Of a stretch of 64,000 bases of DNA, positions 38,239 through 49,340 are shown piece after piece (the first letter of the stretch is position 1; each line of letters opens with the position of its first letter). Made by a program: the position numbers and the translations under genes. Under the pieces are notes generated by a model. It saw only the letters and a list, made by a program, of their open reading frames with translations. It ran no database searches and was not told the DNA's origin. Origin of the DNA: Pratylenchus scribneri (Eukaryota; Nematoda; Chromadorea; Rhabditida; Pratylenchidae); NCBI GenBank assembly GCA_030063045.1, contig JAQSEB010000031.1, positions 1,984,001-2,048,000 on the forward strand, given 5' to 3'.

Positions 38239-38791
38239 TTTTTTTTATTAAATTAACATTCAAAAATTCATTTTAAGAATTCCTAATTTATTCACCTAAA
38301 TAAATTTTCATCAAGAAATTATTTTCATAGCTCAAATGTGCCCCATCTAATTTCAGCTTTCTTTCAACTCAAGGTCCCAAAAGGGCAATTAGTTTAAGAA
38401 TTTAAATTTTCGCGTGAAATTAATTTTTCGAAACGAAATTTTTTTTTGGCGGAATTTCAAATTTTCTTTCAAAAGCTCAAAGGATAATTAGTTAAAAATT
38501 CACGTTTCTGCTTCTTCCAAGGCCCAAAATAATCATCGATCCCTAATTTTTAGAAATGAAATTCATATGTTTTCGGCTTGGCTTTTCAATTTCAAAAAGA
38601 TAACAATTAGTATTCTCAGAAATAACTAATGTCTATCCCAAAAGTAAATCCCAATGACTCTTTCAAAAGAAAAGAAAGGCTAAATCCCTTAATGGGTTAC
38701 ATTGTGCTTTGCATCGACTCATTCGATTCACAAAGATCGGTTTACATACGAAAATTTAAAATCTGATATTGACTTTAAAAAAGTTCAAAGA

Positions 38792-38878
38792 AAAAAAATA
38801 CCCTCCCCGACGGGGAATTGAACCTTGGACCAAATTGGGTAAAACCAGACACTTAACCAACTGCGCCACACATGCTTG
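38792..38878 (-). repeat. tRNA-like SINE fragment 3
   Basis: Read on the minus strand: GTGGCGCAGTTGGTTAAGTG (A-box), then AAGGTTCAATTCCCC (B-box) and a T run after GGGGAGGGTA. The clover-leaf does not close. The 3' tail differs more from the other copies. Confidence 0.58.
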
Positions 38879-39248
38879 TTGATATCGAGCTTTCTAACTT
38901 TTACATAAATTTTCGGCGGGTTATACTGAGAACTCTTTTAAAGCAAGAAGTCTTAAAAGAAATGGATGATTTTTGAACAGAATATTTGGAAGATAACAGT
39001 GATGACCTCATTGATTAGGAAGACCCGTCATATTTGGCATTAGATGAGGGGAGGCAATCACCGACATATTAATTTAATATTCAATAAATTGACAATAATA
39101 ATAAATAAATTGAAAAATGATTTTATTTTTGTGAAATTATCAACCAAACCATATAAAAATAATAAAGAAAGAATATAAAACCAAAACCACCATTCATATA
39201 AATAAAATAATTATATTAATTTGTTTCACATTTCAATTTTCTTTTGTC

Positions 39249-42002
39249 TCAAAGTTCGCTGTGTTCATTTTTGTTTTCCTCCGGATTTTTGCATGCTGCC
39301 GGTGCCTTCACCACAAATTTGTATTCACATTTGCTCGGCTCACTTGCTTCAATTAGCTCCAATTCAATTCCACATTCCAGCTCAACAATTGTCGATCGTT
39401 CTGGGCCATTCCAGCAACTTTGGCCATGATCATATTTTTGAATGGAAAATTTGTTCGCTTCATCCGGTCCATTCCAAGCTCCCCAATAACTTTAATTTTG
39501 AATAAAAATTTATTTTAAAGAAAACAAACCCTAAATTTATTTCACTGTAGCCGGACCGGTCCTTTTGGACCGTCTAAATTTTTAATAATTTATTTATAAA
39601 TTATACAAAATAAAAACCTTGTCAAAAAGGCAAATTTTGTAAACATATTGGGTGGTCTAAAATATAATAAATTAATTAATTAAATTCAATAATAAAACCA
39701 TTAATTCCGCGCATTTATCCTTCATTGGTGCCCATTCCTGGTCTTTTCCATATTCAAATTCCAGGAATTGTTCACATTCCCTATTAAATTTAATTAATTA
39801 ATTAATTCAATTAAATATTTACCTAATTTCATCCTGCATTTTGCCAATTTTTCCTCCCAATTCATCGAATTCCTTTCTAATTTCATCCGCTTTTTCAATT
39901 AATTTTCTCGTTTCTTCATCATATTGTGGTTCGATTATTTCGGCTGCCTTAGCCTCTTCACTTTCTCCTTCACCTTCTTCCTCCTTTGGTTCACCTAAAA
40001 ATGTTAATAAATATTAAATAATTAATTCCAATTCTAACCTTCTTTTGCCTTTATATTAATTAAATCCCGAATTGTGTATAATTTTGAGACAATCATTTCC
40101 AAGTCCAAATTGTCCTCTTCTCCGAATATTTCCTTCAGCATTTCCTCTTCTTTCCCTCCTCCTTCTTCATTATTTTCGCCGCCATCATCATTTAGTCCAA
40201 TATATTTTCTCAATTCCTCTTTTTTAATCCTTTAAATTTAATTGATATTCGATTAAATTATTTAATTTAACAAACTTTCCGTCTCCATCGGTGTCCATTT
40301 TTTCCAAAAATTCCTCAGCTTCCTTCCTCTCCTTTCTCTTCTTTTCCTCTTCCCACAAATCATCTTGCCTCTTTTTGGCAATTTCTTCTGCATTTTCTGC
40401 CTCTTTTTTCCTCTCCTCAATTCCTCCTTTTTGTGCCTCCAATTCTTCCAATTCCTTTTTCTTCTTCTCCAATTCCACTTTTCTTTCCTCCAACATTTTT
40501 TGCCCCTCCTTTGCCAATTCCACCCGTTTTCCCCATCCAATTTCTTCAATTGCTTCTTGCTTCTTTGCCTCCTCCCTTGCCTTTGATCCCTGGGCCTCAC
40601 AAATATTCGGGCATTCCGTACCCGAATCCCATTCATCACTTCCATCGCAACAATCTTTAAAATAAAAATTATGTTTTATTTATTGAATGTCATTTAATTT
40701 GGCCAAAAAACATTGAAAATATAGATAAAAAAATTTAGGGTATTAAACCTTTTTTTAAACCATCCAATGGTTTTTGGTTCAAAAATAATTTAAAATGGTT
40801 TCTAAACCTAAGCTGGTTCAAATTAATTTGAAAAAACAAAACAAAAAAATCATTTGCCGCCACCGGGTATCGAACCATCGATCCCCGAAGATAAACTGGG
40901 CGACCTAACCGACTGAGCTAATTGCGCTGGTTGAGTCCAAAAATATTATCAAATGGTTTATCTCAATAAATATCGATTGGCTAATGGTTTGGGGGCCGAA
41001 GATAAACCATTAAACCGTTTAAACAGGGACGTATTTGGGGGGGGGGGTACACGGGGTACGTACCCCCCCCAACGGGGGAAGTGGGGGTAAAAAAAAAGTA
41101 AAGGGGGGACCCTTCTGTGGTAAAAATTTTTCGCTGCGCGGCTATTTTTGGCCTAATTTTTTCGCTGCGCGGCTATTTTTGGCCTAATTTTTTCGCTGCG
41201 CGGCTATTTTTGGCCTAATTTTTTCGCTGCGCGGCTATTTTTGGCCTAATTTTTTCGCTGCGCGGCTATTTTTGGCCTAATTTTTTCGCTGCGCGGCTAT
41301 TTTTGGCCTAAATTTTTCGCTGCGCGGCTATTTTTGGCCTAATTTTTTCGCTGCGCGGCTATTTTTGGCCTAATTTTTTCGCTGCGCGGCTATTTTTCTC
41401 AAATTTTTTCGATTTTTTTACATGCGTACCCCGCCATCAAAAATTTTTTTACATGCGTACCCCGCCTGACCCCGGTACCCCCTCCAAACAAAAATCCTGG
41501 ATACGTCCCTGCGTTTAAATATTTTCACTGGTTTTTTTGGCCAATTTTAAATATTTCCCTTTATTTATTTGTTTAAAATACTGACCGCAAATATAATCAT
41601 TCACTCGATTCGAGGGAATCAAAACGGATTGATGGCCAAAATTTGAGCAATAAAATTTTCCATTTTTGCATGCCGCCGTTCCTTTCAATTTAATTAATTT
41701 AATTATTCATTTAACTTAAGCTCAAATAAACCTGGTTCATCCGATCCATCCCCGCAATCGCAATAATCATCGTTGACTTGTTCAAATGGAATTTTCTTAC
41801 TTCCATCCAAACATTCAAATTCCGTTGATTCTTGGTAGAATGAAACAACTAAAAATTCACATTTTTTAATTAATTTAAATATTAAAATAAAACGTTGTGG
41901 TGGCACTCCTCGGGGGCGGGTGTCAATTTGTTCTTCGGCGGCCGCAGTGAATGAAAATTGAGCAAAGGCAACAAAAAGAAGCAAAATTGATGACTTTGTC
42001 AT
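39249..42002 (-). CDS. PRKCSH: Glucosidase II beta subunit (PRKCSH)
   Basis: Non-catalytic partner of ER alpha-glucosidase II, which trims glucoses from N-glycans for calnexin cycling. ATG 42002 gives a signal peptide ([20 protein letters not shown]). Two LDL-receptor-A-like modules follow, with [19 protein letters not shown] and [17 protein letters not shown] long charged coiled coil comes next ([20 protein letters not shown]), then an EF-hand-like segment (KMDTDGDGK) and acidic stretch. Last is the C-terminal mannose-6-phosphate-receptor-homology domain ([43 protein letters not shown]). It ends NEHSEL, an HDEL-type ER retrieval signal with Ser instead of Asp. A large intron of about 0.9 kb (roughly 40660-41585) contains a SINE and a hAT MITE. 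Confidence 0.94.
40842..40932 (-). repeat. tRNA-like SINE fragment 4
   Basis: On the minus strand: GCAATTAGCTCAGTCGGTTA (A-box), GATGGTTCGATACCCGGTGG (B-box) and GCGGCAAATGATTTTTTTG tail, which matches fragments 1 and 2. It lies in the large intron of the glucosidase II beta gene, about 90 bp from the MITE. Confidence 0.68.
41016..41023 (+). repeat. Target-site duplication of the hAT MITE, left copy
   Basis: CGTTTAAA abuts the left end of the element and is repeated at 41512-41519. Its 8-bp length is the hAT signature. Confidence 0.88.
41024..41511. mobile_element. hAT-type MITE, 488 bp, with internal tandem repeat
   Basis: Ends are inverted repeats CAGGGACGTAT / ATACGTCCCTG, typical of hAT elements, flanked by a perfect 8-bp duplication CGTTTAAA. 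Inside are G and C runs (GGGGGGGGTACACGGGGTAC), a 31-bp tandem array (41125-41399), and a directly repeated CATGCGTACCCCGCC at about 41421 and 41453. There is no coding capacity, so it must have been moved by another element's transposase. It is inserted in an intron of PRKCSH. Confidence 0.92.
41125..41399 (+). repeat. 31-bp minisatellite inside the MITE
   Basis: Nine copies of a 31-bp unit, TTCGCTGCGCGGCTATTTTT followed by GGCCTAATTTT. The copies are almost identical; one has AAATTTT instead of AATTTTT at its junction. Confidence 0.95.
41512..41519 (+). repeat. Target-site duplication of the hAT MITE, right copy
   Basis: CGTTTAAA, identical to 41016-41023. Confidence 0.88.
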
Positions 42003-42204
42003 CTAAAAATGAAATAAAATATTGGAATTAATTTGAGAAAAAAGTTAAAAAAATATATAAATAATCGATATTATATTAACAAATTAAATGTTTAATATTG
42101 TAAATTTATGCTTTATTCATTTATAAATTAATAAAAAAATAAATAAATTGAAATTCCACAATTCTTCCATCCATCCATTCATTCAATTCAATTTTAATAA
42201 TTGT

Positions 42205-42645
42205 TTATTTTGCCGTTTGTTGTTGTCTACTTTGCATAATTTCCTTCCGAGAAGCCTCCTAAATTACAAAATAATTAATTAAATTCAAAAATAAATGTGA
42301 AAACCTGCAACAATGCGGTGTCAATCCCCTCCGTGGGCAAATGAACATAACGAATTACGGATCCCCGAACAAAACAATTTTTCACTGAGATCATATGAGG
42401 ATGCCTTTTTTGTTTAAAAATTATTTTTTTTGAATTAAATTTTTGTGAATTACTTTTCCACATCGGCCACCACAATGTCCGTCAATTTGACATTCAAATA
42501 TTGATCCACCGAATGAAGTGTTCCGGAAATGCTGAAAAATTAATAATTAAAATGGAAATGAATGTGAAATTAACCTGAGATCATTTTTTAATTCGATTAC
42601 AACTTCTCGGCCAACCAGCGATTTGAAAAATGAGAAAAAGAGCAT
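42205..42645 (-). CDS. lsm-2: LSM2, U6 snRNA-associated Sm-like protein
   Basis: ATG 42645 gives MLFFSFFKSLVGREVVIELK, then NDLSISGTLHSVDQYLNVKL (Sm1 motif), TDIVVADVEKHPHMISVKNC and FVRGSVIRYVHLP (Sm2 motif). The four exons give about 97 residues, the standard size, ending QQQTAK. LSM2 is part of the LSM1-7 ring in mRNA decapping and the LSM2-8 ring that holds U6 snRNA in the nucleus. It lies 153 bp downstream of TSEN34 and 202 bp upstream of PRKCSH, all on the same strand. A TTTATATAG acceptor just before the ATG fits trans-splicing of a downstream operon cistron. Confidence 0.96.
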
Positions 42646-42798
42646 TCTATATAAATTAATTATAAAATTGTGAATTCATTAAATTAATAAATATTAAATA
42701 TATTAATGTTTTTAACATTAAAATGGTAAATAAATGAATTAAAATGATAATCATAATCACAATTTATATTAACAATAATGAAAAAAATAAAAAATTTA

Positions 42799-44045
42799 TC
42801 AAATTTGAGCATTTAAAATTGATTTATTTCTGCCACCACCATTGCCATCCATTCCATCCCCCTTCCACCAATTCATCTCCAAATAATAAGGCAATAAGGT
42901 TCCAATGTTAACAATGGCCAACAAAATTCGTTTATTCACTTGCGTTCCCTTAAATTCAATTAAATTAAATCATTATTTGATGTTCAAACCATCCGAGAAA
43001 TGCCAGTAATATCCAACGGTTTGAATGGTTTATTCGCATCCATACAAACAACCATATATTTTGCATGTTCTTGCCCTGGTGGTTTTTCATATGCCAAATA
43101 ATCGCATCCAAATTTTATACCCGGACTCAAGTAAAAACCTAAAATAATATTTAAATTAATTAAATAAGGAAAATGGAGGGAACCTTTCCTCCATAGATCA
43201 CGAAATACGATGAGTTTGATTGAATATTCCAATGTTTGAGGGAATGAGGTGGAATATGGCTGAGAGAGCAGAACATAATTGATGGGTGGATCTGAATTGT
43301 TTATTTAATTTTATTATTTGAACAAAAATAACTGTAATATTTGAGTAGCCTTTGCTGCTTTGTGGATTTTGCCGCTTCCCTCGCCCGTAATTCTTGAATC
43401 GTTTTTTCCACTTCCAAATCATCCAGCAAAATTTGCTCATTTTGTTGTTTTTCCCTTGCATATTTTTGCCAATTCAATTTTCGCATTTTCACAATTGGTT
43501 CATCCAAACAATCATCATCAATATTATTTGCTTCCATTTTGGCTTTCAATTTTTTGCCAATTAAAATTCTCCGGGCCAAATCATGCAAAAATGTTGGATT
43601 TTCGTCATTCTGTTGGATATTTTACATTAATTATTTATTAATGGGTTAATAAACCATAATTTTGATTTCTTTTTCACATATTGAATTCGGATCACCTTCA
43701 AATGATGTTCCAATGGTCGAACGAATTTCAGCAAAACCTCAAAAAAAAAATAATTTAAAATTAATAAAAAATATTAATTTTTACCATTTTCCACCAAAAT
43801 TTGGACTTGTTCCGGCAATAATATTAATGGCAAAATGGTCAAATTATTTTCATCAATTTTTGTTTGATAAATTGAATTACAAACAATTCGAAATTCTGCG
43901 AGTAATCGTTCAGCACCTAAATTAAATTATTAATTGGTTTTTATTTAATAAGTATAAAATAACCTTCAAAAACTTGAAAATTATTATCTTTAAATTCATA
44001 AACTGGAATTGGGCCAGAATATGAAGAAGAAGAAGCCGCATTCAT
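42799..44045 (-). CDS. TSEN34: tRNA-splicing endonuclease subunit SEN34
   Basis: ATG 44045 starts MNAASSSSYSGPIPVYEFKD. The N-terminal domain is followed by a charged linker (KKLKAKMEANNIDDDCLDEP, EKTIQELRAREAAKSTKQQR). The C-terminal nuclease domain reads IVFRDLWRKGFYLSPGIKFG, CDYLAYEKPPGQEHAKYMVV and GTQVNKRILLAIVN. The catalytic triad of the family can be placed: Tyr in CDYLAY, His in GQEHAKY, Lys in VNKRIL. SEN34 cleaves the 3' splice site of pre-tRNA introns. The tail after IVNIGTLLPYYLEMNWWKG is Gly/Asn-rich and ends LNAQI. TTTTATTAG before the ATG is a likely trans-splice acceptor. Confidence 0.88.
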
Positions 44046-44247
44046 TTTCTAATAAAATTTAAAAATATTTATAAAATAATAATAAACATAATATTGATTG
44101 AAATTAATTAATCAATAAATCAATGAATATAAAAAATTGTGTCTAATTGAATTTATATGTGAATTTAAAAATAAAATTAAAATGTTATAGAATCTGCATT
44201 AAATGTGATATTATTGACCCGATCATTCATTCATTCATTCCAGCAAT

Positions 44248-46511
44248 TTATTCGAGTAATTCAAATTGTTCATCACTGTCATATTGAAGATCCTCATATT
44301 CTAAATTCATTATTTAATTCATTTTATAATTAATTATAATTAAAATTACCTTTAATATTAAATGAATCATCTTGCAAATAGGTTGTCTCCAGCGAGAATT
44401 CTGGCCATCCTTTTGGTCTTTTCTCCAATATTTCAAAAAGTGGTGGCGAAGATTTGTGCAAAACTTTTTCCTATTTTTAATAAATTAAATATTAAATAAT
44501 ATTAGAATTAATTTACTTTGAGATTTTGCACCAAATTTGCATATTCATTTGAATTTCGGACAAGGAATCCAAGTGCCAATGAAGGGTCTAGAAATTATAA
44601 ATTATTTTTTGATGCATAAATTTGCAACCAACCGAGCGAATTAAAATCCATTGAAAGTAAATATGGACAATGAAATGTTGAATCATCAAATTGGACGACA
44701 TTATTGGTGGTCAATGGAGATTCTTCCCCTTAAATGAATTAATTTAATAAATTCTTTTTTAAATTAAAAACCTGTTTCGGATTTTGTGGATTGTTGATTT
44801 GAAGAATGATTTATTATTGAGGGCGGCGATTCATTTCCATTATTTGAGTTGCATTCAGAAGGTAAAAAATCCGCACATTTTCCTCCAATGTCCGTAAATG
44901 AATCAATAATGGGCATTTCCGTTGGTTCATCCAAATTTGAGGAAGAAGAAGAAGATTGTGATTGACAATCTCCGTTTTGAGAGGAGAGTTTGGATATGGA
45001 AGACGAAGTTGGAATTGAGGATGAGGCCGCCATTTGTTGATGTTCTTCCAATGAACAATTTGATGAGCAACATGGACTTGTATTGTATGAATTTATTTGA
45101 AGGGGAGGAGCAATATTCCCTCCTTCGGCCGCCATTGCCCATTCATTTTGATTATTGGATGTTGAATTTGTCATTGATGATTGATTATTATTCAAATATT
45201 GTTCCGCCGATGAAGAAGATGTGGTTGAGGATGGAATTGTAAACATTTCTTTATTTTCCGCCGGCAATTCATCCAAATCCTTGAATTCCTGACAAATATG
45301 CGGATCCAAATAGAGTAACTAAAATTGTGCAAATTATGGAAATATTGAATTTTATGATTACTTTGTCTCCAACTGAACCATAAAAATACTAAAAAATAAT
45401 TTATTATTAATTTAATTCGAAATTCACAAACCACTGCATGATTTGGCCGTCCCCCAAGGATTCCAACGCATTCAGGCAATTTAAAATATTCCGCAATTGG
45501 TTCCTTGTAGCATTCATTTATGGCGGTCAATCCAAGCCGTAATGGAATTAAAATCAGCAATGGCCTCACCCAATCCATTCCATTTTGCTTCTTCTCTTCA
45601 TCATTTTCTTCTTCTATTTTTATTCCATTTTGTGATTTTTGTGTGGCCACAATCCAAACATCCGATGAAATTAGTACCTAAAATTCACATTCGAATTAAT
45701 AATTTAAATTAATTGAAAAACATTATCCATGGCCACGTGCACCACCAAATTGGACCAATCATCGTAAATGACCAATTTTTTTAGAACTTGGGCCATTGTG
45801 TTCGGTCCAAGCCATTCCGAGATTTGTTTTCCCTCCGAAACGCCCATTTGGGCTATAAAATAATTTAAATTAAATTATTATTAAAATTAATTTACTAATT
45901 TGATGAATTGAATATTGTGAGGTTCTTTTGTCTTGGAACATTCGTAAAAGCTTTCGATAGCGAAATGTTAATGCCTCATCCTCGCTTTGACCATTCCAAC
46001 GCCATTTTGAGCCCAAATGGATTAAACAAAGGCACTTAAAATTATTTGTTGAATTAATTTAATTTAAATGAATAAACCTGTGCTAATAACATTTGACCGC
46101 AACGAACCATACATCTTCAATTAATGAATTTTGAATGAATGGATGGAAATAAATTAACCCCCAGCCTCGATCGGAAACGGGCCCTCCAAATCCCCCAATG
46201 GGAGATGTCCAATTTCGGCGGTATGTGAACCAAAGAAGAGAGCGAGAAAATTCCTTGATTGCATCAATATCTAAAACAATTAGGATAATTTTATTTAAAA
46301 TAAAGTTGTTACTATTTGTTGGGAATGCATTGCCAAGAAGAAATGCTAATTTTTGTCCGGCTGATTCGAAACAGGCCAAATCCTCTAAATTTGTAAAATT
46401 TGGCTCCAATACAAGGCAAATGTCCAACATACTAAAATTTTTTTTAATAATTAAATGACTGAAAAAAGAATGATTGAAAACAAACTTTGACAATGGTCGC
46501 ACATAATCCAT
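44248..46511 (-). CDS. atg-4: ATG4 cysteine protease of autophagy
   Basis: ATG4 processes ATG8/LC3-family precursors and later strips them from lipid. ATG 46511 gives MDYVRPLSN, then FAGLxxAF-type start LACFESAGQKLAFLLGNAFP, LLWFTYRRNWTSPIGG and the active-site cysteine in SDRGWGCMVRCGQMLLAQ. The helper region is LIPLRLGLTAINECYKEP, LPECVGILGGRPNHAVYFYG and YLDPHICQ, supplying the Asp and His of the triad (DPH). Between DPH and the conserved DFNSLDPSLALGFLVR lies an insertion of about 150 residues, rich in Ser, Asn and Gln (44770-45250), absent in typical ATG4. The end YDSDEQFELLE resembles the C-terminal LC3-interacting (LIR) motif of ATG4B. About nine exons. Confidence 0.93.
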
Positions 46512-46661
46512 TCAGCAGCATTAAATAATTAAATGATATAAAATAAATTGTATTAAATAATAAAGTATTTGTTGTTTTGAATAAACAAAGTTATCAATCA
46601 ATCAATAATTGTGAAAAAATAAATAACTTTTATCAATAAAACAACATTCATCCATTCCATT

Positions 46662-47145
46662 TTATTGCTTTATTTCGTCAATATCTCTTTTTTGAATGTT
46701 TTTAAGCTGTTTCTTCTTCATTCTTTTCAACTTCGCTGGATTCTTTATGATTTGCACAATTTCGGCCTTTTTCACATTTTGCTTTTGCCGTTCTTCCTTT
46801 TCTTTCTTTGCTTCCAACATTTTTGACTTTTCTTTGGATAATTTTTGTCGAATTTCATCCTGAAGTGTTCGCACCTGATTTTTCATACTTTTATCCTTCA
46901 TCTTCTTTTCCCATGCTGATCTGGTCGATTTCATTGTTCCAATGGTTGGTCTTTAATTATTTAATTAATTAATGTTTAATTATTTCAATTACTTGTTTAT
47001 TTGAGGTTTTTTCCACCATCTTCCACGTTTTGTTAAAGTCCTTGAATTTAGCGATTCATTCGGCCCATCTTAAATTTTTATTTTTTTAGATAAATCTCAA
47101 TTCAATCAAAAAACAACCTTTAGGTTTTGCCGCATCAACTTCCAT
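46662..47145 (-). CDS. CCDC86: CCDC86/Cgr1-like nucleolar protein
   Basis: ATG 47145, three exons of which the last is 46662-46934. The conserved C-terminal part is read as RGRWWKKPQ, RSAWEKKMKDKSMKNQVRTL, KKAEIVQIIKNPAKLKRMKK and KQLKNIQKRD. These match the CCDC86/Cgr1 family, coiled-coil nucleolar proteins needed for pre-60S rRNA processing. The protein is short (about 130 residues), like yeast Cgr1, and lacks the long N-terminus of vertebrate CCDC86. It sits 258 bp downstream of TECR and 150 bp upstream of ATG4. Confidence 0.88.
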
Positions 47146-47403
47146 TTTGAAATATTTAAGATTTTTATCTGGGAATATTCGTCCGTATCCGTCTTATTTA
47201 ATAATAATTTTTTCAATCAGAAGAATCGTTTCAAAATTCCATTTTTCATATAAAAATTTCAATTGGCAATTGATAACCAAAAATGTGAATCCTATATATA
47301 AATTAATTGGAACATTTTTATTCAACTAATTAAATAAATAGCAGCAAATGTGATCATTTCGATGGCCTAACAAACATAAATAATGATTAAGTGATAAATG
47401 CGT

Positions 47404-48600
47404 CTAACAAATAAATGGCACAATTGGTGTTCGATTCTTTGGATAATTTGGGAATTCCTTCTTATAATTTCGATGTTTGCCATTTGCCCATTGCTTCATT
47501 TGCAAAAAGCCGGCCAATGTGAACAAAGCAGCTGAATGAATAATATTTAAATAAATAATCAATAATTGATTAAAATCAACCTGGAAGGCATTGAGTCAAA
47601 ACGGTGAATGAAATCCATGAGGCCACTTCATATGTGTAATTTGGACAGCTAACAAAATTATACATGGCAGTCAGTGGATTCCAATTCGGATAGGGGATTT
47701 TCCGCTCCTTTGAGCCAGGTGGACGAAGATCGCGCAAAAGAGTGTGAATGGAGAAATTCCCTTAAATAAATATTTTTTGATATTTAATAATGAAAGTTCA
47801 AACCAATTTCGCTGACAATGAAGCAACAAAGTGCAACGAAGACTTGCACTTTTCCTGGCGGAGTGAAAAGCGGATGATTGACGAAGTAGGCAATAAATGC
47901 AGAGAATCCCCAATAATATGAACAATTCTAAAATATTTAATTCAATTTATTTTGGTATTGATTATTGGTTAACCTTGAATAAATTTCGGATTGGCATTGT
48001 CCCATTGGAGAAGCGATGCACAAATTGAGTCTCATATAATCGTTTTGCATAATGCAATGAATGGCAAATCAGAGCAATTGTAGCAACACATCCACATCCA
48101 ACTGAGGTTGATGATGAAGACCCATAGATGAATGAAGGACGCAAATAGAAAAGTGGATAAATGAAGAAGGGGCCAGCATATTCGAACAGGAAAACCTGAA
48201 AAAGAAATTCATTTGTTTTAAATAAGAAATTATAATTACTGTCTTCCATGGAATTTGAGGCCCAAGGTCACGATAGAAAAGTTGTGGATTTGAAGCAGGC
48301 AAATTGAGCTGTGAAACAAATTGTTCATCCGGAATGCTTTTCCCACGAGGCTCAAGACGAAGTGAAATTCGGTCGACAGAAAGATGTTCAAAAATATTTG
48401 ATAAATTTATTTAATACTTAAAATGTAATTACTTATTGCTGAAATTTTCCGTTTCAGAGAGTGAACAGTGTCATCTGGGGAAACCTAAAAAAATTCAAAA
48501 TTAATGATTGCAGAAAATCAATAACCTCATTGAGCATAACTCCTGGCTTGGAAGTTGATTTGGCATTAAAAATTTCAATGGAAATATTCTCCTTTGCCAT
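47404..48600 (-). CDS. art-1: Very-long-chain trans-2,3-enoyl-CoA reductase (TECR)
   Basis: TECR performs the last step of the fatty-acid elongation cycle in the ER membrane. ATG 48600 gives MAKENISIEIFNAKSTSKPG, a ubiquitin-like N-terminal domain (VSPDDTVHSLKRKISAIKHL, RISLRLEPRGKSI). The steroid-reductase-like membrane domain follows: LFYRDLGPQIPWKTVFLFEY, AGPFFIYPLFYLRP, HSLHYAKRLYETQFVHRFSN, GTMPIRNLFKNCSYYWGFSA, IPYPNWNPLTAMYNFVSCPN and YTYEVASWISF. It ends KNRTPIVPFIC, matching the usual C-terminal segment of the family. It is the first gene of the tightly spaced minus-strand group, and its start lies only 166 bp from the left end of the MULE. Confidence 0.95.
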
Positions 48601-48757
48601 TGTATGTATTTTATTATCTGGAAATTAAAAGAAACATTGATGAATGAATTGACCATAAATAAATGATTAATTGGATGGTAAGTAGGATAGAAAGTTTTGT
48701 TGATGATATAAAAATGGAAATAATGATTTAAATTAACAAAAGATAATGGCGTGATTA

Positions 48758-48765
48758 CTGATTAG
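48758..48765 (+). repeat. Target-site duplication of the MULE, left copy
   Basis: CTGATTAG abuts the left terminal inverted repeat and recurs at 53177-53184. MULE elements produce 8-11-bp duplications. Confidence 0.85.
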
Positions 48766-48914
48766 GGCTACATGACACTTGGCCTAATGACCATTTCGCC
48801 TAATGGGAAAAAAATGTCATTTCGCCTAATGGGGAAAAAATGACTTTTTGGCCTAATGATATTTCGCCTAACAACCATTTAGCCTAATAGTTTAAAAAAG
48901 TCATTTCGCCTAAT
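48766..48914 (+). repeat. MULE left terminal inverted repeat
   Basis: Begins GGCTACATGACACTTGGCCT and is built of repeated GCCTAATG words. From ATGGGAAAAAAATGTCATTT onward it matches the complement of the right end almost base for base. Confidence 0.9.
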
Positions 48915-49340
48915 TGAATTATTTATGGTAAAATAAGTCCTAATTTCATCTATTTAGGGGTTTTCGACCTTCCTGAATCCGATTATGACATCAGCTAATT
49001 GAAATTTTATAATCTGAACAGACTTTTGGCAGCTGAATTAATAAATTGAAAAATTGTGCCATATATTGCGAGTGGGATTAGATAGGTTTAAAAATAGCTG
49101 TGTCATTGACAAATAAATATGTGTCATTGACGTAGTAAGCATAAGTTATGCCATCGACTTAAAAGTGTGCCATCGACTAATGAATGTGTTGTGACATTCT
49201 TGAAATTGATTAAAGTTTAAGCAAATATTTAAAAGATTTTATGCAAAAATAAAGTAAAATGTTTTTGCCGAATTGAAAATGTAAAATAAAATAATAATAG
49301 TGGAATAAATGGAAAATAATGCAATTAATAGTAATCGTGA

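Larger units (their letters stand above)
37770..39248. other. Intergenic region with two tRNA-like elements
   Basis: About 1.5 kb between dnj-20 and glucosidase II beta. It includes two tRNA-like repeats (38150-38238 and 38792-38878) and AT-rich sequence. I see no ORF worth calling. Confidence 0.5.

Noticed and set aside
40291..40665. Plus-strand ORFs rich in Ser/Phe/Pro opposite glucosidase II beta
   Set aside because: Antisense shadows of the Glu/Lys-rich coiled coil on the minus strand.
35903..40932. Four sequences that look like tRNA genes
   Set aside because: A- and B-boxes are present, but acceptor, anticodon and T stems do not pair, so I list them as tRNA-derived repeats.
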